Origin: Plasmodium relictum
Lineage: Eukaryota > Apicomplexa > Aconoidasida > Haemosporida > Plasmodiidae
DNA: 64,000 nt
Direction of reading: 5' to 3'
Assembly (NCBI RefSeq): GCF_900005765.1
Contig: NC_041690.1
Location: forward strand, 1,364,001-1,428,000
The stretch's first letter is position 1. Each line of letters starts with the position of its first letter. This document shows positions 46,948 to 57,935 of this stretch, piece by piece. The notes beneath the pieces were generated by a model that saw nothing but the letters and a program-made list of their open reading frames with translations, made no database searches and was not told the origin of the DNA. The position numbers and the translations under genes were made by a program.

Positions 46948-49377
46948 ATGATGTTAGGTGTATTGAACTACTTCTTCAAAAATTTTGTTTTAAAAAAAAA
47001 TAATTTTATGAAATATAATATATTAGAAAGAAAATATTCTAAAATTACTAGTGTCAACGTAAATAATTGGAATAGCATACATAAAGAAATAATAGATAAG
47101 ATTAATGATTGTGATTTTGTTTCTATTGACGTTGAATATACAGGATTACATTTAAAAGATGAAAGATATATTTCTATTGATTCTAGTTATGAAGCACATT
47201 GTTTTGGAGCAAAATCTTTCTTCCCATGTCAAATAGGAATAACAATTGCAAAAAAAAATGATATGATAGAAAATATGAATAATCCCACAGAAAGCAAAAT
47301 AATAAAAAAAAATTTACATAATATAAAAGTTTTAAATAATAGAAAAGAAAAAAACATAGAAAATGACATACATAATAATCAAAAATGGAATATATCACCT
47401 TATTGTATTTATGTTTTTCCAAAAGAAAATAAATATTTTAGTGTATCAACGACAACATTAATTTTTTTAAAAGAAAATAATTTTGATTTTAATGAATGGA
47501 TATTTAATGGTGTAGGTTACTTAAGGCCAAATGAAGAAGAAGAAAAAAAGAAAAACATTATTGAAAAAATTGACGAATTAAAAAATTTGTTAAATAAGTG
47601 TAGTACAAAAACTTATAACCATGAAGAAAAAATTGATATAAATAAAATTATTAATGAAATAGAAAATAATAAAATTGTTGATGAAGAAGATAAAGAAGCA
47701 GTTATTGAAATAATAAAGAAAATTGGAATTTGGATAAATAATGACAACACTGTAAACAAAAAAAATAATTCAGTTAATGAAGTGGATAAAAGTAAAAATG
47801 TGCAAATAAAATCTTCTAATTATATAAATACTGAGGATTCAGATAAATCAAAGGATGAGAAAGAATTTTCATCATCTTTTAGAGATACTGATGCTGAAAT
47901 AAATAAACATAAAAATTATAGCCTTATTAATATGAACAAAAATTATACCGATGATAGCACTTTGGAAGAAAAGGTTACTTATAAAAATATTATGAGCAAT
48001 AGGGTTGATTGTAACAACAATAATAGTAACGATAACGATGATAGTAATAAGCATAATAGTGCATTTAGCAATAATGAAAATATTAGTAACTGCGAAAAAA
48101 CAAATGATAAATATGATATAAGAGAAATTAACGACATCTCTAGTTATCCTTTACACATAGAAGTAGAAAATCCATACCTTCGACTTCTTGCGCATACATT
48201 AATAACTAAATACTTTAACTCAATTTTTTGTATATCAGTTAAGGTTAACGATAAAAAGCATTTAGCAATATATAGAACAGAAAAAGATTCATATAAAGAA
48301 CAAATAAAGTCACTGGAATTAGAAATAGAGAAAATAAATCAAATTATAGGTGTAAGATTATTATTTGATGAAATTATAAAAAATAGAAAAATAATTATAG
48401 GGCATAATTGCTTTTATGATATTCTACACATATATCAAACATTTTATCATGACTTACCAAAATCTATTAATGAATTTAAAAAAAAATGGACAGAATTGTT
48501 TCCTCATACTTTTGATACAAAATTTATGAATGAAACTAATGAATATTTATACGCATTAAATGGACCAGCAACATTAAAAGGTTTATGTGAATATATGGCT
48601 ACCTTAATTTCTTCAAGTAATGATTTCGACTTTTTTTTTAATCTTATGAATGATCATTTTGATCTTCCACAATGTTTTGCCCCTTTTATAAATGCAAAAA
48701 ACAATATATCTTTTAATGAAAAAGTAAATAACAATAGTAATGATATCCTAGAAAAAGAGGAGTCTTTTAGAGAAAAGAAAAAAATTAATAGAGAAAATAA
48801 CAAGCAGGAATATGTAAGTGTATCAAATAATAATAATTATAATTACTCTAACAGAGAAAAATATTCTATAAATAACTCAGGAGATAAAAATATTCTAAGT
48901 AGTGATGAACATAATGCTGGTTATGATAGTCTATTAACTTGTTTACTTTTTATATTTCAGTGTCACTACATTTTAAAAAGAAATAATATCATGTGGAAAG
49001 ATATATATTTTTATAAAAAAAATAAAATAAATGAAAATTCAAAGTGTTTTTTTGATATTTTTTTAAGTATGTCTAACAAAATAAAAATTGTAAAAACACA
49101 ACCAAATGTTGTTTCTCTAACTAGTGCAGAAAATTATGAAATGGCAAGACATTTTTATATGTATGATTACCCAAATTATTTTAAAAAATGGGAAATAATG
49201 AAAATATGGTCACCAATTTGGATAACATTAAGTAAGGTAGATGATCAATCATGCTGGATTATAGCAAAAAGTGATGATGATGCTAAAAATATAAAAATGA
49301 TTTACAAAATGTTAAAAAATCCTCAATTTAAATTGTGTACTTATGAAGAATATTTAAATAAATTTAAATCCAAATAA
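46948..49377 (+). CDS. PARN-family poly(A)-specific 3' exoribonuclease
   Basis: DEDDh-type deadenylase that shortens poly(A) tails. Single exon, 809 residues. Catalytic motifs: Exo I FVSIDVEYTGLHL (Asp, Glu), Exo II IIGHNCFYDILHIYQTF (Asp) and Exo III HNAGYDSLLTCLLFI (His, Asp), all matching PARN (HEAGYDAYIT). The PARN-specific SSYEAHCFGAKSFFPCQIGI and KYFSVSTTTLIFLKENNFDF segments and the FDTKFMN/LKGLCEYM region are also present. Two large charged, Asn-rich inserts separate the motifs: residues about 195-400, where the R3H domain lies in animals, and about 590-655. The first 35 residues are basic and hydrophobic without acids until LERK, suggesting a mitochondrial presequence. A weakly RNA-binding-like segment follows motif III. 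Confidence 0.9.
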   Translation: MMLGVLNYFFKNFVLKKNNFMKYNILERKYSKITSVNVNNWNSIHKEIIDKINDCDFVSIDVEYTGLHLKDERYISIDSSYEAHCFGAKSFFPCQIGITIAKKNDMIENMNNPTESKIIKKNLHNIKVLNNRKEKNIENDIHNNQKWNISPYCIYVFPKENKYFSVSTTTLIFLKENNFDFNEWIFNGVGYLRPNEEEEKKKNIIEKIDELKNLLNKCSTKTYNHEEKIDINKIINEIENNKIVDEEDKEAVIEIIKKIGIWINNDNTVNKKNNSVNEVDKSKNVQIKSSNYINTEDSDKSKDEKEFSSSFRDTDAEINKHKNYSLINMNKNYTDDSTLEEKVTYKNIMSNRVDCNNNNSNDNDDSNKHNSAFSNNENISNCEKTNDKYDIREINDISSYPLHIEVENPYLRLLAHTLITKYFNSIFCISVKVNDKKHLAIYRTEKDSYKEQIKSLELEIEKINQIIGVRLLFDEIIKNRKIIIGHNCFYDILHIYQTFYHDLPKSINEFKKKWTELFPHTFDTKFMNETNEYLYALNGPATLKGLCEYMATLISSSNDFDFFFNLMNDHFDLPQCFAPFINAKNNISFNEKVNNNSNDILEKEESFREKKKINRENNKQEYVSVSNNNNYNYSNREKYSINNSGDKNILSSDEHNAGYDSLLTCLLFIFQCHYILKRNNIMWKDIYFYKKNKINENSKCFFDIFLSMSNKIKIVKTQPNVVSLTSAENYEMARHFYMYDYPNYFKKWEIMKIWSPIWITLSKVDDQSCWIIAKSDDDAKNIKMIYKMLKNPQFKLCTYEEYLNKFKSK

Positions 49378-50561
49378 TTAAAATTATGTTAAAAGATAAG
49401 CAAAATATAAATGTGCTTTTGGCATATATCAATAAAAAAAACATAAGATTACTTAATAAAGAACACTATAATTTTTTTTATTTTTATTTTTAAATTTTAC
49501 TAAACTATTTTATAAATTTTTTTTAATTTGTTAAAAATTATTTTATTCTGTTTCATTTTACTTCAAAAAAATTAATTTGTATTTTTTCTTTTTTTTTAAT
49601 AAAATATATTTATAATTAATAATTTTTTTCTAATTATAATTGTTCTATTATATATATTACATCTATTATTACCCATATATATATTTTTATTTACTAAGAC
49701 TATTCCGTAAATAAATACATTTGCATAGGTTCTTTTCAAATAAGATAAAAATTTAACTAAAAAAATAATTACTTTTCTATTTAATTATTTATGAAAAATA
49801 AATCAAGCAAATGAAACTTTAAATTAAAAAAAAATAATTACTGTTTAATTAAAAAAAAATAAAGTAAATTAATGGAGAATAAAAATAAGTTAATACTATA
49901 TATGAATGAAAATTAAAATGTACATTAGTAATATGCTAAAAGTGTATCAATTATTGAAAACATATATTCTAAAATAAAAATAATAGCATTTTTTAACTAA
50001 TTTTATTCATAAATAATTAAATATTATTTATTGTTTATAAATAAATTTAATATTTTTTAAAAAAAAAAAATTAAATATTTTTTATAAAGATAAATTAGCT
50101 TTGCATAAATAACATCAAATATTTCTTAAGTATCCCAAGCTTTTAAAATGTAATCTTTTTATGATATCAAAATAAAATATTAAACTTTAAATTATATGTA
50201 AATCAGTTTTTTTTTTTTTTTTCAATTTTTTTTTTTTAATTTAAAGTAGAAGCTATTAATTTTTATATTCTATAAAAATGTAATTTTTATTTTATTTTAT
50301 TTTTTTTAAACGAGTTAAATATTTTTAAAAATGAATAAAATTAAAAATAAATTTATCGAATAAGAAAAATTTTTAAAAACTAGTAATATAGTAATAACAT
50401 TAAAAAAAAAAAAAACGTGATACAACAAAAAAAAAAATTCTCAATATATATTAAAAATAAAAATATAAATAAAAGAATTTTTAATATTCAAATTAACAAT
50501 ATAAAATGCTCTCTTTTTTTTTATAAAATTTTTTTTTGTTTTTTCTGAAATATGATGAAAC
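49378..50561. other. Intergenic region, PARN to the WD-repeat gene
   Basis: 1.2 kb of A/T-rich sequence with poly-A and poly-T tracts (for example 50207-50222 and 50403-50416). Contains the PARN 3' UTR and the next promoter. Nothing else seen. Confidence 0.4.
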
Positions 50562-50757
50562 ATGAATGATAGCGACACTAAAAAGTTCAGAGATATAAGC
50601 GAGAGAATCCAAGGAAAATATATACCTGTTATAAAATTTGGTGGAACAAATAAGTACATAAATAAAAATTACAAAAATTATAATGGTATGTATAAAAAAA
50701 GATAAAAAAAAAAAAATTAAATAAAGTGAAATTAAAATTTATATAAAATAAAACTTT

Positions 50758-50797
<40 letters not shown>

Positions 50798-53051
50798 AAA
50801 TATTGTTGAATAATGTATATATTTGTAAAATTGTAAGCATTTTAATAAATAACAAAATTTTCGTACAGATGAAACAAATAACATAAGTTATACTAGAGAT
50901 GATTTCAATAAAAGTAATATTGATATATATCATGATAATAAATATGGTATTAATAAAGTTTGTTTTTCTCCCCAAGGAAAATATATAGCAGGATGTGGAA
51001 CTAATGGTGTTATTTATTTATACGATTTATACGAAAATAAACTGTTAACTAAAATATGTACTCATATTGATAATATAAAAGATATAGCAATAAGTGATAA
51101 TGATAAATATATATATGCATGTGGTGATAATAGAATTATAGAGATATTTGATATATATGAAAACAGAAAGATTTGTAACAATAATATTTCAAAATATGTT
51201 GATGTATCAATACCTAATGTTATTAAAAAGAAAAATTATAAAAATGGAAATTTTTCGGATAATAATATTATAGAAGGAATTAATAGTTTAAATCATAATA
51301 TTCTAGAAAATACCTATTCACCTTATAAAACCAAGTATATTGATTTTACAAATAACAAATTAATATATGTTCCAATATATAATTATAATGATTTAATAAA
51401 AAATAATATAAATATGATAGATTTAAATTGTATTAAACTAAATAACATAAATGAAATTATAAATAAACCAGCATTTCTTATTAAAGACTCTCATGAACAT
51501 ATAACTTCTTGCTTATCAATTCCGAATATAAGTAACTTCTTAATTTACTCTGGAGGAGGAGATGGAATATTAAAAATATGGGATATAAGGATGAATTTAT
51601 TTAATATACATCAAAATAATTATAGTAAACCTAATTCTGAAGTTTTGTTCTTAGATAACAAAAATCCATATGCTTCTATATGCTCCCATGAAGATACAAT
51701 AACAAGCATAAGTTTCAATAAAACTATAGATTATGAAAATTGTCTTAAACTAAAAAAAGAAAAAAAAAAAAAAAAAACAGGAGAGGATATATATAATATA
51801 AAATATGAAAAAGAAATAAGTGAGGAAACAAAAGAAAGCAGCTGCGTTGATGAAAATAAAAATAATTCTTCTTTTTCTTCGTCATGCTCTTCTATTTCCT
51901 ATTCATCCCTGAATTTTGATCTTTCTAAAGATAAATTAAATAACATTTTTATGACTAGTGGATATGATGGATACATTAGATTATATGATATGAATAATAA
52001 TATAATTAAATCATTCAGTGATGAAGAAAAAAGTATTACACACTGTATGTTTTGCCATAACAATAAATATATCATTAGTACAAATAAATCGAAATATTCT
52101 AAAATTTTTGATTTTATATACATGAATAATAAGAAGAGTGCTAAAAATATGAAAACATATTTAAAAAATTATAAAAACTATTATTTAAACAATTTAAAAA
52201 GTGACAATAAAACATTAAATAATACTTGTGATAATGAAAATATATATGAAGATAATTTTTCTAATGAAATATATAATGATAATGCATTGATATCATGTAA
52301 CATTAAAAATATTTATGAAGACGAAGATTTAAAAGAACAAATTAAAATTGTAAATGAATTAAATAGAAAAATAAGTAATGATGAAAATAGAGATATTCCT
52401 AATAATGATTCAAATGAAAGGATGGATGGTTCAGAATATAGTTATTCCAATAGTGATTCAAGCGTATATGACGAAAGCATAATAAGAACAAACACATTTT
52501 ATGAGCATGTTAATAAAAAATTAGAACCAACATGGTCTCTATTTGTAGATAATTTTAAATATATGAATCTTGTACCTTTTGAAGAACTGAATGAAAGCTT
52601 AAAAAAAAATCATAATTATGTTAAAAAGTATTATAAAAATTTAAATTGTAATGATTATATAAGTAGCGAAAAGGAAAATGATCACATAAGCTCAGATCAT
52701 AAGGATATTTTATATTATCAATTATCAGAAATTATATATAATGATACTCATATTCCAAAATTTTATTCTTGTGTATCAGGAGATAAATGTATAATTCCTT
52801 CTATTGATACTTATGCACATGTATATGATATATATACAGGTTTTCATGTAAATTCTATAAACAATCTTTATTTGCCAAACTACTATATTGATAATTCTCA
52901 ATTATACTATGAGGAAAATCATCAAATTTTTAAAAAAAATATATCTTTTTTAACTAGTGCTGATGCATATCCTAAAAATCAAAATATTATTGCAACTTCA
53001 AATGGATGGCCAGATGGATCTATTGTTCTATGGATTTTTGTACCATTTTGA
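50562..53051 (+). CDS. WD40-repeat protein, 2 exons, family not recognised
   Basis: Exons 50562-50685 and 50869-53051 give 768 residues. The intron has donor GTATGT and acceptor CAG and contains a (TA)16 tract. Repeats are visible at INKVCFSPQGKYIAGCGTNG (ending VIYLYDLY), IKDIAISDNDKYIYACGDNR (IIEIFDIY), ITSCLSIPNISNFLIYSGGG (DGILKIWDIR), FMTSGYDGYIRLYDMNNN and a final NIIATSNGWPDGSIVLWIF. Asn/Ser/Lys-rich inserts separate the blades. A seven-bladed propeller is likely, acting as a scaffold or adaptor. I do not recognise the orthologue; DCAF-type ubiquitin adaptors and telomerase/Cajal WDR79 were considered without convincing motifs. Confidence 0.82.
50760..50792. repeat. (TA)16 microsatellite in intron 1 of the WD40 gene
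   Basis: Perfect TA dinucleotide run inside the intron. Confidence 0.9.
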
Positions 53052-53426
53052 TTGAAGAAGAAAATTAATTCTTCCTCATTCATAAATATATAGCAAAATG
53101 AATAAAAAAAAATTTTTTTTAAATATATAAATATATTTTATTTTTGATTAAATTTTTTTTCTTTTTTTTTAATAATTTTTTTTTCTTTTTTTTAATAAGT
53201 TTTTTATCTTTTTTTTATTACATTTTTTTTTTCTGTATATGTCTATTTTTTAATTTTCCTATTAAAAAATACACTTAAAAATGAAAAAGAAAGCTGTATT
53301 AAAATTATTATTAAAAAATATTTTATAAATTTTCAGAATTTTATATATTATATTATTAAAGTCGTATAAGAAAAAAGGTGGTATAAATCAATACTATAAA
53401 TTAATAAGAATTTTTTAACTTTTAAT
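53052..53426. other. Convergent 3' intergenic region, WD40 gene / LSM5
   Basis: 375 bp between two stop codons. It has three near-copies of a T-rich unit of the form 'TTTTTTCTTTTTTTTAATAA' around 53153-53220. Probably shared 3' UTRs. Confidence 0.4.
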
Positions 53427-54011
53427 TTAGCTAGCTTTTTCATCAATATTTTCTTCTAATTTTTCTTCGTAGTCATAATAATTAACTGGTGTTCCTCCAG
53501 GAACCATTATTGTTATATTTAAACCATTTAATAATAATTTTTTTATTTTATTTACTTTTTTAACATTATTTACATACGTATATTCAGTTACATCTTCTAA
53601 CACCTATATATTTAAAATTTTACAAACATTAAAAAAAAATTAAAAAATTATAAATTTATTAAATCTCTTTTTTCAAATTACCATATTAACGTATTCATCA
53701 AAACCGACCAATTTTCCAACAATTTCTTTATCACCTTTCATCATTATCCATATCTTACTTCCTAAAAAAAAATTATTTAAAGAAAATTAATATATATTTA
53801 AAATAAGAAAATGATAATACATTATACTAAAAAAATTTTTTTAAAAATAAATAAACATAATATTTCTTCTATTCTTTTTAAAATAATATGAAAAATATAT
53901 ATAGAGAAAAACCAAATAAATTTAATCTTTTTTCTTTTTTGTATTTTAACCAATACATTTATCCATCAAAGCGAGCGGCAAAAATGTTTCTGAACTACTT
54001 ATTGTAGTCAT
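53427..54011 (-). CDS. LSM5: U6 snRNA-associated Sm-like protein LSM5, 3 exons
   Basis: Subunit of the LSM2-8 ring that caps the U6 snRNA 3' end and the LSM1-7 ring of mRNA decay. Exons 54011-53951, 53761-53682 and 53603-53427 give 105 residues; the first donor is GTTAAA. Protein landmarks: [20 protein letters not shown], then the Sm1 motif [20 protein letters not shown] (continuing DVTEY), then Sm2 [15 protein letters not shown]. They match LSM5 residue for residue in order (PLELVDKCIGSRI..., GFDDFVNMVLEDVTE, ILLNGNNITMLVPGG). The tail after the Sm fold is acidic and short, and specific to this lineage. The gene is too split to appear as a long open frame. Confidence 0.95.
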
Positions 54012-54587
54012 TTTTATCAAACTGCTTAACTTTTAGAAATTTTTATCAATTAAAAACATATATATATATATATATATTAATATACACTCTTTTTTAGTGT
54101 TCTTATTTTATCACATAAAAAATAATAGTTTAAATGATAGTATTTTGAGGACTATTTTTTTGCTTTGTGTTTTTATTATTATTTTTTTTTTTCTTCATAA
54201 AATTATTCTCTATTTTAATTTTATCTATTTATTTTTTTTTTAAATTTGAGTTAATTATAAAATAATAATAAATTTAAAATAAAATTTAAAGTCATTGTAA
54301 ATTAATCAAAAAAAAAAAAAAAAATAAGAAATAAATAAGAAATAAATTAACAAATACAATTTTATCAAAAACTAAAATAGATATAATAAAATTTTAAACT
54401 GAGAATAAATACATGCTTATGTAATATTTCTTAAAAGAAAAAAAAAAATACTTTCATAATTATTCTATAAAATATTAAATAAAATTTAATAAATTAATAA
54501 AAATATTCATAAAAAAATAATATAAAAAAGTTTTAACAAATATAAAAACTTAAAAAAAATAATAAAAAAAATGTATATAATGTTTCA
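54012..54587. other. Intergenic region upstream of LSM5
   Basis: 576 bp A/T-rich; LSM5 promoter and 3' end of the HPR-like gene. TA run at about 54059-54080 and poly-A at 54309-54323. Nothing else seen. Confidence 0.4.
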
Positions 54588-56588
54588 TTAATTATCACTA
54601 TTCATAATATCTTTAGCAAAATATTTTAGAGGACGAGGCAATTTTTGGAAATTACTTTCTTGTTTTTCAATAAAAATTCTAATAAAATATTTTGCGTATA
54701 TTAAATTTAAAGTACTCATATAATTTCTTTTCTTTTTTATAACCTCAAGTGACTTATAATAAACATCATTTCCAGTATAGTTTAGTTGTAAGCAACAAAA
54801 AGGAACTTGTGTTAATACATGAAGAGAGCAGCTTTCGATATTTTCTAAATACTTTTTTATTAATAAATCAGTAATATTTTTTTCATATTCTTCAGATATA
54901 TTACATGTATCTATTTTTTTTTCGATTATTCTTTCAATTTTTTGCTCTATTTCATTTTCTGATAGTTCCTTTTTTGTGTTATTATTCTCATAAATTCCCT
55001 CTTCTTTTTCCTCATATTTTTCTTTTTTTTCATAACTATTTTTATTGTCTATTTTTTTATGATATTCACTAGTTGTAGAAACATTATTTGTCAAAATTTT
55101 ATTATTTATTTCTTTATCCATTTTAGTAAGACCTTTAGAATGATTTGATAATTTGCTAAGTGTATCATCTTTAAAGCTTTTTTCTTCTGAATTACTATTC
55201 TTATCCATTTTATTTGCAAAATTTTTCCTTCTTCTCATGGAATCTAAGATTTGAGCAATTGACATCATGTCTAATAAATGAATAATATTTTTAATTTTTT
55301 TAAAGGAAACTAAATAAAAATAATTGTCATTAACTTTTAACTTAGACAATGACCACATAATGTTACTAAATTCTCTTTGGGGAATATCATCAATTATTTC
55401 AATCACTCTATTCTTTAAATTATTAAGAAAATATTTATTGCTATAATTAAATTTTGCCATATAATGAAGCGCATTCGTAATATTCACATATGATAAATGA
55501 CTGATAAAATTATCATTATTCATATATTTTAAGATATATTTCATAATATTAATATGTATGTTGCATTTAGCAAATGAATTTAGCAATAATGTGAAGTGAT
55601 GAGGCTCTAAATCTTTTTCCTTTAAATTTTTATAATACTTTTTAGTAAAAAATTTAAAAATTTCATAATTACAAATATTTACTCGGCTGATCATATTTAA
55701 TATTAAAACAGAATTCACTACACTTAAATTATTATGGATATATTTATCATTTTTTATTTTATTTAAAATTAATGTAAATATAGAATTATTATCAGATGAA
55801 TATAATGAATCCTTTGAAATTACACTATTAGCATTTTCATTAGTGAACAAATTCGCAGATTTCTTTAATAATTCTTCTTGTAATATAGTAAAAGAATTTA
55901 AAATAATTGTTAAATCTAAGGTATTGAATTTATCAATATTTTTTATAAAATGATCTTTTATTATATTAATATTTTTGTAATCTCTTAATCCAGATCTTAC
56001 TAAATCTAAAAAAAAAAAAAAAAAAAGAAAACATTAAAATCAAGCTACAATAAATCGTATAAAAAATTCACTTTAAAATTATATGAGATCAAAAATAAAA
56101 ACTATTTAATTTAATTAATAAGATTTATAAATATAACAAATTATTTTTCTTTTTTTTTTTTAAAGCATATAATAAAAATAATAAATATATTTCTCTTCAT
56201 ATGAAATGTTATTACTGTGGAAAATATTGACAGTTGCAGATGGAGCTATTGCATCTAATCTTTTAATTATATAATTAAAAATTGATATATTAAATTGAAT
56301 ATCTTTAATTTGAGATATATAATATAATTTCATAATTTTATTAATTTGATCAAATGAATATCTATGTATATTGTTTTTAAAAACATCATAGCTACATTTA
56401 AGTATTTTATCGTCTTTGTAATTTTTTTCATTGTATTTTTCTATAATTTTAAGAATTTCCTCATTTTCAAATTTATCTATATTTTTTATAATTAATGATT
56501 TTAAGTTTTCTTTAAAAATTTTCGATTCTACATTATTTTTTTTTGTTTTTTTCAAGTCCATAATAGCAGTATTTAAAAGTTTTCTCAT
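54588..56588 (-). CDS. Heptatricopeptide-like (HPR) helical repeat protein, 2 exons
   Basis: Exons 56588-56216 and 56005-54588 give 596 residues, joined IFH|NLVRSGLRDY. The first ATG in frame is at 56588; upstream the frame closes at once. The protein is a run of helical pairs with the 'L...ls.iLnalakl' pattern of FASTK/HPR proteins: YSFDQINKIMKLYYIS, LEPHHFTLLLNSFAKC, LSYVNITNALHYMAKF, IPQREFSNIMWSLSKL and LDMMSIAQILDSM. A Lys/Glu/Asn-rich insert (about residues 385-500) precedes a final helical segment ending RPLKYFAKDIMNSDN. I see no C-terminal RAP domain. Such proteins bind organellar RNA and help mitochondrial rRNA assembly in apicomplexans. The N-terminal MRKLLNTAIM could be a mitochondrial presequence. 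Exact target unknown. Confidence 0.75.
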
Positions 56589-57935
56589 TTTCCATATATA
56601 TTTTTCATATATTTTTTGTATCACTTTATATTTTTTTTTTCCCCATTAATATTTTTCTTACATTGTCTTAATTAAGTTCAAATTATATCTAATAAGTTGT
56701 TATATATTCACTCTTATTTTTATTTTATTTTATTTTTAATAATATATAGCTTTTATATGTAGATATTCATTAACTCTCTTTTTTTTTTTAATTGATTAAA
56801 AAAAAGAATAAATATAAAATATTCAACAATTCTTATACCTTTTTAATTTTTTAATTTTCTTATCTATGAAATATATATTTTGTTTTATATATCCATTTGA
56901 TGATGAGCATTTCACATAATTAAAAAAATATTTAAATATACATATATATATATATATATATATTAAATATTTTTTTTTATTTTAATGTAAAATATATTTA
57001 TTGAACGTTTTAAAATAAAAATAAAAAAATATAATTGAATTTATTTTTTAATTATAAAATATTTCAATTACACTTGATATTTCATTAATTTTTCCATTAT
57101 TAACTTTATTTCCTTTATTTTGTTTTAAACTATATTAGTATTGATAATTTTAAATATATAATTTATTACTTTTTTTTAATGTTACTTTAAAAGCATGTTT
57201 ATGTAATAATAAAAATTAAAAGCTTATAAACCTTATACAATTTTTAAAAAAATTTACTTATGAATATATTTTTATTTTGTACTATTAGATTATAATTTGC
57301 CTTTTTTTATTTCTTGAATAATTTCATATCTTTATATTACAATATCAAAATGTATATATGAAACCAATAAAATTAATATTATAAGAAATAGGTTCTCATA
57401 ATATACACATTTTCATAATTCTTTAGTATATATATTTATTGATTTAAAGAAATTAAATTGAATGAAATAAAATAAAAAAAAAAATATGCTAACATAAATT
57501 TCAAAATTTTTTAAAATCTATCTTTAATAAATTTTTTTTTTTTTTTTATTTAAACTGTAAAATTTTCTCATAATTTTTTTATGGTAAAACAAAATATTGA
57601 AAATTGCACACTCCATGAATATTTTAAAAGAAAATTTTATTTTTTATTTTTTATAATTTTATTTTAAGGAATATTTGAATACATAAAGTCTAAAACAATA
57701 AAATTAAATCTGTAATAATTTTAACATAATTATTTTGTAAATTTCAATTTCAATTTATTTTTTATTTCCTATTTTTATTATTTTATATTTTTTTTTTTTT
57801 TTAACGAGATTATTTTCATTTAAAAAAAAAAAAAAAAATCATTTAAATATTTTTTTTATATATAAAATTCCATTTATTTTTATTTTTTTACAAATTATAA
57901 TGCCTTAATGTATTAAATTATTTAAAAATATAAAA
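56589..57935. promoter_or_regulatory. Divergent intergenic region, HPR-like gene / CENP-C
   Basis: 1.35 kb of nearly pure A/T with a TA run at about 56939-56963, poly-T at 57533-57547 and 57788-57802 and poly-A at 57821-57838. Presumably two promoters. No open frame or RNA gene seen. Confidence 0.4.

Noticed and set aside
50552-50572. Upstream ATG-ATG before the WD40 gene as its start
   Set aside because: That frame stops after five codons; the ATG at 50562 leads into the exon that splices correctly.
56930-57935. Very A/T-rich block considered as a centromere
   Set aside because: Other intergenic regions in the window are equally A/T-rich, it is only about 1.3 kb with mixed sequence, and there is no internal tandem repeat array.
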